The notes beneath the pieces are model-generated. The model was not told the DNA's origin. It saw nothing but the letters and a program-made list of their open reading frames with translations, and made no database searches. DNA of 64,000 bases from JAFDZW01 sp964404255 (GTDB lineage Bacteria > Bacteroidota > Ignavibacteria > Palsa-1295), in NCBI GenBank assembly GCA_964404255.1, contig CAYOJJ010000003.1, forward strand, positions 172,181-236,180. The letters run 5' to 3'. Position numbers and translations under genes: made by a program. Within the stretch, counting starts at the first letter, position 1. Each line of letters begins with the position of its first letter. Below, in pieces: positions 41,388 to 49,723 of the stretch.

Positions 41388-43787
41388 TTAGATCGTCTTC
41401 TCAAAGACCCGGTAGCGCTTATAGGCTACACCATCCATGGCAGCGGCAGCACGGTTCATGCCATCGTTATCTTCAAGTACCCAGGAGGCTTCGCCCCAGC
41501 TCTTGCCATCGGCTTGAGCGCGCTCGAGCGTCTCGCGATACATGAGTGCATCGACACCGCGGCCGTGATACTGCGGCAGTACACCGAGCAAGATGATACG
41601 TACACCTGTGATCGATTTTGTATGCGTCATCAGGTTCTTGATCGCTGTCGGAAGATTCATAATACCTTTTGGTATTTCGCTTCCGGCCATAAAGGCCTGG
41701 TTAATATCCGGCAGGGTGAGCGCAAAGCCGATCGTTTCTTTCTTGCCGTTCGGCTGAGCCTTCTCGACGAAGAGCACGAATGATGGTTCGATCACCTGCT
41801 TAAGCTCCGAGGCCAGCATTTCGATCTCGGCATCGTTAAGCGGCACCGCGCCCCAATTATCCTGCCAGCCTTTTGCATACAGCTCTTTGATAAGATTCAC
41901 GTCACGATCGAAGTGCTTCATATCGAGGCTGCGGACGCTATAGCCGCCGCGCTCACGAAGCATATCGGTTACGCGCTTGAGCTTCGGTGTCAGCGTCTTT
42001 TCCGCTTCGAGCTTCCAAGCCAGCATATCTTTTACCTTACCATAGCCTGCATGTTCGATGAGCGTTTTATAGTACGGCATATGATACGGCATCATGAAAG
42101 CCGGAGGCAGATCATAGCCTTCGACAAGCAAACCGACTTCATCATTGATCGACGGGCTGATGGGGCCGCGAACATGTGTCATTCCTTTCGAAACGAGCCA
42201 CGCTTCGGCTTTCTTAAAAAGTGCATCGGCAACATCCTGATTATTGACGCACTCGAAGAAGCCAAAGAAGCCGGTGCGGTCATTATATAACTTATTGTGG
42301 CTATGGTTTACAACAGCTCCAATACGGCCTATCGGACGACCATTATCTTCCGCGATAAAAAACGCAGCATCGGCATGCTTATAGAACGGGTTGCGCTTCT
42401 CATCGATCAGGCGCATTTTATCCATTTCAAGCGGCGGTACCCAGTTTTTCTGTCCGGCATACAAGTCCCAGGCCAGGCGAATAAAGCGCAGTTTTTCTTT
42501 ACGTGATTCCGCCTGCACGATTTCTACTTTGCCTTGTGGCTTATATTCGCCATCGGTTGCACGAGTGGTCTCGGCGGCAACCGTTTCATCATCATGATCC
42601 AAGACGCCGACTTCTTCACCAATCTCCTTGAAGAGTTCGAGAATACGATCGAGATGCTGGCGCTCATGCACCGCCATGTAGCTCGTGCGCATCATCTGCA
42701 TCCCTTCCGGTACACCCGGAGAGATAAAGGCATTGACGAACACACCGGCATCAAAGAGCTTTTTCCAGAAGACAAAAGCTTTGATGTCATCGCCCACGAT
42801 CACCGGCACGATAGCGCTCTGGTTCTCGATGATCTTAAAGCCGAGGCTCTTGAAATTCTCGCGCATATAATTTGCATTATCGCGAAGCTTTTCGGTGCGC
42901 CAGGGTTCGGCGCGAAGAATGCGAAGCGCTTCAAGTGCCGAAGCAACAGAGGCCGGAGTCGGCGAAGCCGAGAAGATAAGCGCGGGCGAAGTGTGCTTAA
43001 TAAAATTGATCACCCGTTCTTCACCCACGACAAAGCCACCGAGACTGGCAAACGTCTTCGAGAACGTACCCATCGTAAGATCGCACTCATCGACGATACC
43101 AAAGTGACTGGCTGTACCACGGCCACCTTCGCCAATGACACCACTGGAATGAGCATCGTCGCACATCACGCGCGCATTATACTTTTTAGCGAGTGCAACG
43201 ATATGCGGAAGATCGACAAGTTCACCGGTTGTAGAAAAGATACCATCGGTAACGATCAATTTACCGGCATCGAGTGGCAGCTTGGATAAGCGGCGCTCGA
43301 GATCTTCTACGTCGTTATGGGCATAGCGAACTACTTCGCCATACATACCCTTGGCCATGAGCTGCGCAGCAATGATACAGGCATGGTTATCTTTGTCGCT
43401 TACTACGTAATCACCACGCTGGCAGAGTGCCGGAATAACACCCTGAGCGGTCTGATAGCCGGTCGAGAATAAGAGGCAGGCTTGCTTCTGAAAGAAGTCC
43501 GCCATTTCTTCTTCGAGCTGGTTATGCAGCTTGATCGTGCCGGTGAGATACCTTGAGCCGGAGCAACCGGTACCGTATTGATCGATCGCTTTTTTCGCTG
43601 CTTCTTTTACGCGCGGGTCGATCGTCAGGCCGAGGTAGTTATTCGAGCCCGCCATGATGATCTGACGGCCTTCGAGATAGACCACCGGCCCTTCGTTGGC
43701 TTCGAAGGCATGGAAATAGGGGTAATAGCCGGCTTTCTTTACATCGTCGGCTCTGGTAAATTCGTACGCTTTCTTAAATAGATCCAC
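41388..43787 (-). CDS. Serine palmitoyltransferase fused to a GNAT-like acyltransferase domain
   Basis: 799 residues. Residues 1-395 are an alpha-oxoamine synthase closely resembling Bacteroidota serine palmitoyltransferase: NNYLGLTIDP, YGTGCSGSRYLTGTIKLHNQLEE, stacking His135, DDAHSSG (Asp211, His213) and the PLP lysine Lys244 in MGTFSKTFASLGG. It would condense serine with an acyl-CoA/ACP to 3-ketodihydrosphingosine. After an acidic linker (395-420), residues about 425-799 form a GNAT-like domain (WVPPLEMDKMRLIDEKRNPF, HVRGPISPSINDEVGLLVEG, LGVLPQYHGRGVDALMY). The last motif is the acyl-CoA-binding RGxG-like turn. Bacterial ceramide synthases have been described as GNAT-like, so the second half may N-acylate the first product. 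That pairing is inferred. Confidence 0.8.
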   Translation of the reverse strand: MDLFKKAYEFTRADDVKKAGYYPYFHAFEANEGPVVYLEGRQIIMAGSNNYLGLTIDPRVKEAAKKAIDQYGTGCSGSRYLTGTIKLHNQLEEEMADFFQKQACLLFSTGYQTAQGVIPALCQRGDYVVSDKDNHACIIAAQLMAKGMYGEVVRYAHNDVEDLERRLSKLPLDAGKLIVTDGIFSTTGELVDLPHIVALAKKYNARVMCDDAHSSGVIGEGGRGTASHFGIVDECDLTMGTFSKTFASLGGFVVGEERVINFIKHTSPALIFSASPTPASVASALEALRILRAEPWRTEKLRDNANYMRENFKSLGFKIIENQSAIVPVIVGDDIKAFVFWKKLFDAGVFVNAFISPGVPEGMQMMRTSYMAVHERQHLDRILELFKEIGEEVGVLDHDDETVAAETTRATDGEYKPQGKVEIVQAESRKEKLRFIRLAWDLYAGQKNWVPPLEMDKMRLIDEKRNPFYKHADAAFFIAEDNGRPIGRIGAVVNHSHNKLYNDRTGFFGFFECVNNQDVADALFKKAEAWLVSKGMTHVRGPISPSINDEVGLLVEGYDLPPAFMMPYHMPYYKTLIEHAGYGKVKDMLAWKLEAEKTLTPKLKRVTDMLRERGGYSVRSLDMKHFDRDVNLIKELYAKGWQDNWGAVPLNDAEIEMLASELKQVIEPSFVLFVEKAQPNGKKETIGFALTLPDINQAFMAGSEIPKGIMNLPTAIKNLMTHTKSITGVRIILLGVLPQYHGRGVDALMYRETLERAQADGKSWGEASWVLEDNDGMNRAAAAMDGVAYKRYRVFEKTI

Positions 43788-43954
43788 TACTGTTCTCCTT
43801 AATTAATCCCTGCAAAAATACGGCAGAGATACTACTAAAAACTTATTCTTTACGGATAGGAGGAATATCCGTTACAGCCAAACACGTCTTTTCTAAGCCG
43901 TAACAAATCTATAATAACTTGTTTAAATTCAAGCGTACATTTCACTAAAGCCAT

Positions 43955-44350
43955 ATGTCTAAGAAAGGTCTAACCGTTCTATACTGGTTTATACTGTTAA
44001 TACTTTCCGGTTGTTATTCAAATACAGTAGAACATTTTCCGGCAGAACAGCCCATCGAGTTCAAAGCTAAAAAAATTATTGCCATCACTCTAAAGAATGG
44101 CCAGAGGATACAATTCAATGAAAAAGGTGGCCGCTACATAGAAGATAGCAACAGCGTAACTATCATAAGACGCATTGTTGGTGTCGATAATAATTTTACC
44201 CTTCAAAATAACGAGCTTTCTTCTATTTATGAAGTTGAAACTATCTCGATGTCATGGAACGGGCTGGCTACCGGTATTTATATAGCAGGAGTAGCAGTAG
44301 CATTATTTTTATTAATTATTTTTTTTACTCCTATTCCACCGGTAGGGTAA
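43955..44350 (+). CDS. Lipoprotein with C-terminal membrane segment, copy 1
   Basis: 131 residues. The N-terminal signal has a lipobox (LILSGC), and there is a hydrophobic C-terminal segment (about 107-125, IYIAGVAVALFLLIIFF). The core contains IIAITLKNGQRIQFNEKGGRY, which parallels VISVILKDGQKIYFNRKYG in the next gene. The two are therefore tandem paralogues. Function unknown; the repeated core looks like a small beta domain displayed at the membrane. Confidence 0.65.
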   Translation: MSKKGLTVLYWFILLILSGCYSNTVEHFPAEQPIEFKAKKIIAITLKNGQRIQFNEKGGRYIEDSNSVTIIRRIVGVDNNFTLQNNELSSIYEVETISMSWNGLATGIYIAGVAVALFLLIIFFTPIPPVG

Positions 44351-44388
44351 TGCGCGAAAGCGTTCATATATCAGAAGCAACTTTTGCG

Positions 44389-44396
44389 TAAGTTTG
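44389..44396 (+). promoter_or_regulatory. -7 element TAAGTTTG
   Basis: Part of the 16-bp sequence TTGCGTAAGTTTGCGC (44384-44399), which is repeated exactly at 44931-44946 before the next gene. Likely promoter of the second lipoprotein gene. Confidence 0.5.
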
Positions 44397-44502
44397 CGCG
44401 GTAGTTTTTTCCTTTATATACTCAGATCTTTACAATTTTATGAAAAAATATTTCAGCGTAAGGGATGGAGGTAAAACAGTTCGTATTATTTATATTATCA
44501 GG

Positions 44503-44907
44503 ATGCTCAAAAGATCCCTACTAGCCTTACTCTTTGCGGCAGCCTTTATGATGGGAGGCTGTACTGCCGACCATAATATTTACTATCCGGCAAAAGATAT
44601 ATCGAAATATCAGGATCGCCCTGTTATCTCAGTCATTTTGAAAGACGGACAGAAAATATATTTTAATCGAAAATATGGTTATAGCAGCACAGGATTCAGT
44701 GGAACCGATACCATTATAACTATCACTGGTGAGGATATTAATAACAAACCGTTAACTATCGATCTTCGGGAGGTGGCTACGATACAATTTCAAAACGATG
44801 CCGCTAAGAATGCTTCTACGATTTTATTAATAACAGCAGCTATTGTTGCAATAGCTATAACCATCCCAATAATAGTTTTTTCTATGAAGTTATCGCATAC
44901 TATTTGA
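44503..44907 (+). CDS. Lipoprotein with C-terminal membrane segment, copy 2
   Basis: 134 residues from the ATG at 44503 (MLKRSLLALLFAAAFMMGGC). This start places the lipobox GGC at the end of a normal signal; an ATG at 44440 would add 21 non-signal residues. The core VISVILKDGQKIYFNRKYG matches copy 1, and the end has a hydrophobic segment (ILLITAAIVAIAITIPIIVF). It is a tandem paralogue of the gene at 43955-44350, with its own promoter. Function unknown. Confidence 0.6.
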   Translation: MLKRSLLALLFAAAFMMGGCTADHNIYYPAKDISKYQDRPVISVILKDGQKIYFNRKYGYSSTGFSGTDTIITITGEDINNKPLTIDLREVATIQFQNDAAKNASTILLITAAIVAIAITIPIIVFSMKLSHTI

Positions 44908-44935
44908 AAAGTTCAGACCAAGATATTTTCTTGCG

Positions 44936-44943
44936 TAAGTTTG
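44936..44943 (+). promoter_or_regulatory. -7 element TAAGTTTG
   Basis: Second copy of the 16-bp promoter repeat, 31 bp before the ATG at 44974. Its position shows that this ATG, not the earlier in-frame codon at 44941, is the start of the next gene. Confidence 0.5.
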
Positions 44944-44973
44944 CGCCGTATTTATTATCTTCTTCTTTCCTAC

Positions 44974-45447
44974 ATGTACCCAACCTTCAAAATTCTGCAC
45001 ATTATTTGTGCTTCTATGACGCTGGCGCTTTTTCCGCTTGGCATTTGGTTTCGCGGCTATGCCAAAAAGACTAAAGGCACCCCCGCCGAATTACAGGCTA
45101 TTCAGATGGAATTCGGCATTGGCCGTTTTATGGGAATGATCGGCGGGCTTGGCCTGCTTGTTACCGGCGGCGCACTTACCGGTATTGCCCATTTCGGCTG
45201 GTTCGATTTCACCGGCTATCCGTGGCTCGCCTGGAAGCAGACCTTCTACCTGCTGATTCTCGTGATCAATTTTTCTACTATGGTGCCGACAGCAAAGAAA
45301 GCGATGCCGCTTGTTATGAAGCAATTAAGCAGCGGTGGCGGAGCAACCGATGAGATCAGGGCCCTTGCTGCCCGCGCCGCAATGATCGGCATTACGATGA
45401 ATCTGCTGACGATCATTAATACCTCGCTTGGCGTAATAAAGCCGTAA
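44974..45447 (+). CDS. Small polytopic membrane protein (DUF2269-like)
   Basis: 157 residues with four transmembrane helices: MYPTFKILHIICASMTLALF, FMGMIGGLGLLVTGGALTGI, WKQTFYLLILVINFSTMV and AAMIGITMNLLTIINTSLGV. The early histidine (LHI) and the general layout are like DUF2269/CopD-like proteins, some of which may bind haem or copper. A metal or redox role is a guess. The start follows the promoter at 44936. It ends before a strong bidirectional terminator. Confidence 0.6.
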   Translation: MYPTFKILHIICASMTLALFPLGIWFRGYAKKTKGTPAELQAIQMEFGIGRFMGMIGGLGLLVTGGALTGIAHFGWFDFTGYPWLAWKQTFYLLILVINFSTMVPTAKKAMPLVMKQLSSGGGATDEIRALAARAAMIGITMNLLTIINTSLGVIKP

Positions 45448-45469
45448 CAAAATCTTACGTACCATCAAT

Positions 45470-45498
45470 AAAAAAGTCCGCCATAGGCGGACTTTTTT
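45470..45498. terminator. Bidirectional terminator
   Basis: AAAAAAGTCCGCC pairs perfectly with GGCGGACTTTTTT around ATA. It serves the membrane-protein gene (plus) and osmC (minus). Confidence 0.9.
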
Positions 45499-45519
45499 AT
45501 TGAAGTTCTTATACCTCAA

Positions 45520-45948
45520 TTAGGCAAGCTTAGCATCGACCGTGATCTCGGCGTTGATCGCGCGGGAGATCGGGCAGTTTGCCTTTGCATTATCGGCAGC
45601 TTCCTGGAATTTAGCAGCATCGCCATTCGGGATCTTTGCCGTCGTGGTGATGTGGGCTTTGGTAACGGTCCAATCGCCGGGTTCTTTATCGATCGTAACC
45701 TTCACCGAGGTATTGATCTCATCGGCCGTCATTCCCATGCTATCGAGCACGAAAGCGAGCTTCATCGAGAAACAGCTTGCGTGAGCAGCAGCGAGCATTT
45801 CTTCCGGATTCGTACCGGTGCCTTCGCCGAAACGGTTATTCCAGTTATAAGCGACGTCGATAGCTTTCGATTCGGTACCGACCCAGCCCTTACCGTCTTT
45901 GCCGGTGCCGTTCCATTTTGCAGATGCACTGCGATTAAACATTGGCAT
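45520..45948 (-). CDS. osmC: OsmC-family organic hydroperoxide peroxidase
   Basis: 142 residues. The two catalytic cysteines are Cys59 (AAAHASCFSMKLAF) and Cys125 (AKANCPISRAI). NWNNRFGEGTGTNPEEMLAAA is the usual active-site approach. It reduces organic peroxides via a Cys-Cys disulfide in the cytoplasm. Normal length. The gene stands alone between two membrane-protein genes. Confidence 0.93.
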   Translation of the reverse strand: MPMFNRSASAKWNGTGKDGKGWVGTESKAIDVAYNWNNRFGEGTGTNPEEMLAAAHASCFSMKLAFVLDSMGMTADEINTSVKVTIDKEPGDWTVTKAHITTTAKIPNGDAAKFQEAADNAKANCPISRAINAEITVDAKLA

Positions 45949-46037
45949 AATTCTTCGAGTGGTTAGTTAACACTTTTTGAGCGGGCGATATAACAGTGCC
46001 GCCCGTGATGTCATTCCGGAGCGCAAGTACCTACGTA

Positions 46038-47123
46038 TTATCCTACTAATATTGACTTATCGTCCGTGCGGACGTCCTCCGAATGCGTAAAGAGGATATG
46101 ATCGTGGTAATAGTGCGTCAAGAGGAAGCACAGGATGATCATATAATAGGCCTGATCGAAGCTCAGATGGTGGTACTGCTGGGTGAGCAGCAAAATACCG
46201 ATGATTGAAATAGCACTGAGCGCTGCCAGTACATTAAAGCCGTAATAGCGCCACCATTTGCCGGGCTCAGCCAGCTTACGTATTGCCGGGCGGGTGATCT
46301 CCCCGCGTTCGTAGCGTAGGCGGTTGATATACCACGTAAGGCCAAGGTACTGGAAGGAATGCCAGGAATTCAGCCCCTGGAAGGCAACATCCAGCTCATG
46401 AAAGAACGGGGTGAAGAATGTTGCGAGCACCGTTACACTGACTAAGATCGTTTTCGGGATATTGCCGATCCCCAACTGGAATTCGCGCACCGTCTTGGCT
46501 ACGTAGAGAATGAATGATGCGGCAAAAAGTACGCTTGCGATCCACCAGACAGCATCGACCTTCAAGGCATCCGGGAAATACAATAACTGGCTGCCGACCG
46601 TGAACGTGTTATGCGTGAAGCGGTACATCGCCATCGGGTAGAGGGCCGTCAGCACTACTGCATAATCGATAATACGAGAATACTTCGTCAGCGTCGAACG
46701 CTGGCGTTCGTTATAACAATCAACGATAAAGATGATCTGGTGCAAGACGTGGATACTTGCCCAGAAAAAGAAAAAAGTTAATAAATAGGTAAAGTGAAAG
46801 ATCGCCGACCAAATAACGAGGCTTGGAATGATGATCGCCATCGGGACGATCGTCCAGTAGCGCTTGCGGAATGTCGGTTCGAGGATCGTGCGGGTATAGG
46901 TAGCATACATGTGCGGACCACCGATACAGAATGCAATAATACCGTTGACGGTATTACGGGCAAAATCGGCATCCATCCCCAATCCCTGCCCTACATAATA
47001 GGTAGCATAAGGGATGATCATAAGAACGACGGAAAGTGAAACCCACGTCAGATCCCACTGTGGCGACCTCAGCCACAAGTTATTCGTTCGAGTCTTTTCA
47101 GTTGTTAATGCGAATGTGGTCAT
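46038..47123 (-). CDS. Polytopic membrane protein rich in conserved-looking histidines
   Basis: 361 residues with about eight transmembrane helices. Histidine motifs lie at helix ends: GGPHMYATYTR, WASIHVLHQIIFIVDCY, FFHELDVAFQGLNSWHSFQYL and LLTHYYHDHILFTH. Such patterns occur in membrane di-iron enzymes (desaturase or hydroxylase type) and in Brp/Blh-like dioxygenases, so a membrane oxidase is possible. I could not assign it to a family. It is divergent from the ferritin-like di-iron gene across a 328-bp spacer, which may reflect shared control. Confidence 0.6.
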   Translation of the reverse strand: MTTFALTTEKTRTNNLWLRSPQWDLTWVSLSVVLMIIPYATYYVGQGLGMDADFARNTVNGIIAFCIGGPHMYATYTRTILEPTFRKRYWTIVPMAIIIPSLVIWSAIFHFTYLLTFFFFWASIHVLHQIIFIVDCYNERQRSTLTKYSRIIDYAVVLTALYPMAMYRFTHNTFTVGSQLLYFPDALKVDAVWWIASVLFAASFILYVAKTVREFQLGIGNIPKTILVSVTVLATFFTPFFHELDVAFQGLNSWHSFQYLGLTWYINRLRYERGEITRPAIRKLAEPGKWWRYYGFNVLAALSAISIIGILLLTQQYHHLSFDQAYYMIILCFLLTHYYHDHILFTHSEDVRTDDKSILVG

Positions 47124-47451
47124 CCGGTGGCCTTACTTCAATATCAGCAACTACGGCGTGTAAACAATAGGTACGGCTTATTATATTCCCCTAAAGTGGG
47201 GTAATGCCTTTAAAACGAAAGAGGGGTTTACTTATTGTATTTCAACGTGTTTCAAAGAAAAGTTTTTTTATTTTTTTATTATTATTTCGTCATTTTATCT
47301 TTTTTTGCTTACTTTTGTCTATCATTTTGGTTATAAACTGAGCCTTGTGTCTGTAGGATAAATTATTTGAAAAAAAATTGGCCGGGGAAAAACCGGCCAA
47401 CCACTAAGAAACTGAATATCGTATCAACCAAGAAAAGGAACAACTTACATC
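47124..47451. promoter_or_regulatory. Divergent AT-rich promoter region with hairpin
   Basis: 328 bp without a gene. TACTTTTG (47310-47317) matches TAnnTTTG and points at the di-iron gene. An 8-bp perfect hairpin TTGGCCGG / CCGGCCAA (47378-47400) would lie in the 5' leader of that transcript, 50 nt before the start. A long A/T tract fills 47260-47300. Confidence 0.45.
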
Positions 47452-48093
47452 ATGAGGCGGCAATTCAAACGTAGATTCGAAATAGTGCTCTTATCCATTT
47501 ATCTCTTCAACGAAGAACGCGGATATAAAGAGCTGGACCGATTGCTCGCAGCTATCAAAGAAAAATTTCCATCGGAAGCGGAATTCATTGCCTCGGTCGA
47601 AAAGCACCGCAACGACGAATATAAGCACTACCTTATGTTTCGCCATTATTTCGAATCGCATAATGAACTTCCCCTTGCCATAGGCGAAAACAATGGCTAT
47701 ATCGATCTTTTTGTGAATCGGGTGTTCGGCATTTCCATCTCTGAGCTTGATCCGGCCGCTCTTATCAATGATAATGAGCAGTTCTTCCGCCTTTGCCGCC
47801 TGATAATGATAACAGAATTTCGTGGTATGAAGCAGGTCGCCTCGCTTCTTCGCTCGCCGCTGGTAAAGAACACTCCCGAGCTTGTAAAGATATTCAAGGT
47901 CGTCGAGCGCGATGAGCCAACCCACTGCTATCCGTACCAGGTATGGCTCAGAAAACAAGGAAGCCCTGAGCCGGGGCTTCGGGAGCGCCTCGCAGATCTA
48001 TCGATCCATTATTCCCTGATGTTGATAAAATTTCCCCTGCTTTTTCTCAATCCTTTCAAAAAGAGAACAGCTCTTTTACCGCTACCTGCCTAA
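47452..48093 (+). CDS. Ferritin-like di-iron carboxylate protein
   Basis: 213 residues, mostly helical. Four candidate metal-ligand segments have the ferritin-like order: NEERGY (Glu21/22), NDEYKHY with ExxH (Glu56, His59), TEF (Glu122), and RDEPTHC with ExxH (Glu155, His158). Two ExxH motifs in a four-helix bundle are the mark of di-iron oxidases and related proteins (ribonucleotide reductase R2, rubrerythrin, AurF/desaturase-like). A C-terminal hydrophobic segment (YSLMLIKFPLLFLNP) may touch the membrane. The substrate is unknown. Divergent from the His-rich membrane protein. Confidence 0.7.
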   Translation: MRRQFKRRFEIVLLSIYLFNEERGYKELDRLLAAIKEKFPSEAEFIASVEKHRNDEYKHYLMFRHYFESHNELPLAIGENNGYIDLFVNRVFGISISELDPAALINDNEQFFRLCRLIMITEFRGMKQVASLLRSPLVKNTPELVKIFKVVERDEPTHCYPYQVWLRKQGSPEPGLRERLADLSIHYSLMLIKFPLLFLNPFKKRTALLPLPA

Positions 48094-48164
48094 GCTTCCG
48101 CCGGTTGCGGAGTTTTCCGTTCTCTGGTGGTGTTTATAGCGCCGATTAATTGTAGCAGAACCGA

Positions 48165-49667
48165 ATGTCAAATCTTCTCTCGATCCCGAAACAAGCCCCG
48201 GCAACTGCCCAGCTAGCACCTGCTGCACCTTCAGCAGCAGCGGCCGGCGAAGCGTTTAATAAAAATCACTCCTACGATTACGATGTGCTCGTGCTCGGCG
48301 GTGGCCCCGGTGGGTATCCGGCAGCCATTCGTTCGGCACAGCTTGGATTGAAAGTTGGTATTATCGAGCGCGAACGCGTCGGTGGGATCTGTACCAACTG
48401 GGGATGTATCCCGACTAAGGCCCTGCTCAAGAATGCAGAGATCTACAGCGAGTTTCTCGAAGCCCCGAAAGAATGGGGTATATCTTATGAAAATCTTAAG
48501 GTCGATTTCGGTGCTGTCATTAAGCGCTCCCGTAGCGTCAGCGATCGCAATGCCAAAGGTATCGAATTCTTATTGAAGAAGAATAAGATCGATCTCATCC
48601 CCGGCAATGGCGTCCTTACCTCGGCTAATGCTATTGAGGTTACTTCTTCCGATGGTAACAAGAAGACTATTAGTGCTGCCCGCATCGTCGTTGCAACCGG
48701 CGCTCGTGCGCGTATGCTTCCTGGCCTGAAGCCCGATGGCAAGCGTATTCTTTCGGCTACCGAGGCCATGATCATGGATCATATCCCCGAGTCAATGACG
48801 ATCGTCGGCTCCGGTGCTATCGGTATCGAGTTTGCGTATTTCTATCATACCTTTGGCACCAAGATAACGGTTATCGAAATGATGCCGAACATTCTTCCCG
48901 TTGAAGACACGGAGGTATCGGCAGAACTCGAGAAGATGTATAAGAAGAAAGGCATGACCATCTATACTAATACGAAGGTGAGCAATGTCAGCGTCGGCGA
49001 TAACGGCACTACTGTCGAGATCGAAACCGCCGATGGCAAGAAAGAGAAGATCGATGCCGAGTGTACCCTCATCGCCATTGGTGTAATGGGCAATACCGAG
49101 AATATCGGTCTCGAACAGCTTGGTATCAAGATGACCAAAGGCTTTATCGATGTCGATGAGTATATGCGCTCCAGCGCTCCGAGCATTTATGCCGTGGGCG
49201 ACGTTGCCGGTCCGCCGTGGCTTGCTCACGTTGCGACGGCTGAAGGTATCGTTGCTGCCGAGCATATCGCTACCGGCCATGCTCACGCCGTCGATTACGA
49301 TAACATTCCGGGTTGTACCTATTGCCAGCCGCAGGTTGCCTCCGTTGGTCTTACCGAGCGCGCCTTAAAAGAGAAAGGTATTACTTATAAAGTCGGCAAA
49401 TTCCCATTCACGGCTCTCGGCAAGGCCCGTGCCATTGGCCGCACCGAAGGCTTCGTGAAATTACTCTTCGATGAGAAGTACGGCGAACTCCTCGGCGCAC
49501 ACATCATCGGACCGGAAGCAACGGAAATCCTCGAGGAGCTGACGGTTGCCCGCTCTCACGGCGCAACGATGGAAAGCATTCTCAAAACCGTACATCCGCA
49601 CCCGACACTCAGCGAAGCCGTCATGGAAGCGACAAGCGTTGCCGCCGGCGAAGCGATCCACCTCTAA
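48165..49667 (+). CDS. lpdA: Dihydrolipoamide dehydrogenase
   Basis: 500 residues. The FAD motif is VLGGGPGGYPAA (42-53) and the redox disulfide is Cys76/Cys81 (GGICTNWGCIPTK). The NAD motif is IVGSGAIGIEFAYF, then APSIYAVGDVAG, and the catalytic base motif HPHPTLSEAVMEA is near the end. It reoxidises lipoamide in 2-oxoacid dehydrogenase and glycine-cleavage complexes. A 38-residue Ala/Pro-rich N-terminal extension is not usual and resembles linkers in lipoyl-bearing subunits. The E1/E2 genes are not nearby. Confidence 0.93.
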   Translation: MSNLLSIPKQAPATAQLAPAAPSAAAAGEAFNKNHSYDYDVLVLGGGPGGYPAAIRSAQLGLKVGIIERERVGGICTNWGCIPTKALLKNAEIYSEFLEAPKEWGISYENLKVDFGAVIKRSRSVSDRNAKGIEFLLKKNKIDLIPGNGVLTSANAIEVTSSDGNKKTISAARIVVATGARARMLPGLKPDGKRILSATEAMIMDHIPESMTIVGSGAIGIEFAYFYHTFGTKITVIEMMPNILPVEDTEVSAELEKMYKKKGMTIYTNTKVSNVSVGDNGTTVEIETADGKKEKIDAECTLIAIGVMGNTENIGLEQLGIKMTKGFIDVDEYMRSSAPSIYAVGDVAGPPWLAHVATAEGIVAAEHIATGHAHAVDYDNIPGCTYCQPQVASVGLTERALKEKGITYKVGKFPFTALGKARAIGRTEGFVKLLFDEKYGELLGAHIIGPEATEILEELTVARSHGATMESILKTVHPHPTLSEAVMEATSVAAGEAIHL

Positions 49668-49706
49668 GGCATCGTTTTTTACCCTCACGGTCGTTACCAT
49701 TCGCGG

Positions 49707-49714
49707 TATATTTG
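49707..49714 (+). promoter_or_regulatory. -7 element TATATTTG close to the start codon
   Basis: Only 9 bp separate it from the ATG at 49724, so the mRNA probably has almost no leader. Confidence 0.5.
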
Positions 49715-49723
49715 TACAGCGAT

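Noticed and set aside
42534..43289. 251-codon frame antisense to the serine palmitoyltransferase
   Set aside because: It is a shadow of a strongly recognised gene.
48096..48120. Weak hairpin after the di-iron gene as a terminator
   Set aside because: The stem is only 5-6 bp and the T-run is short, so it is not convincing.
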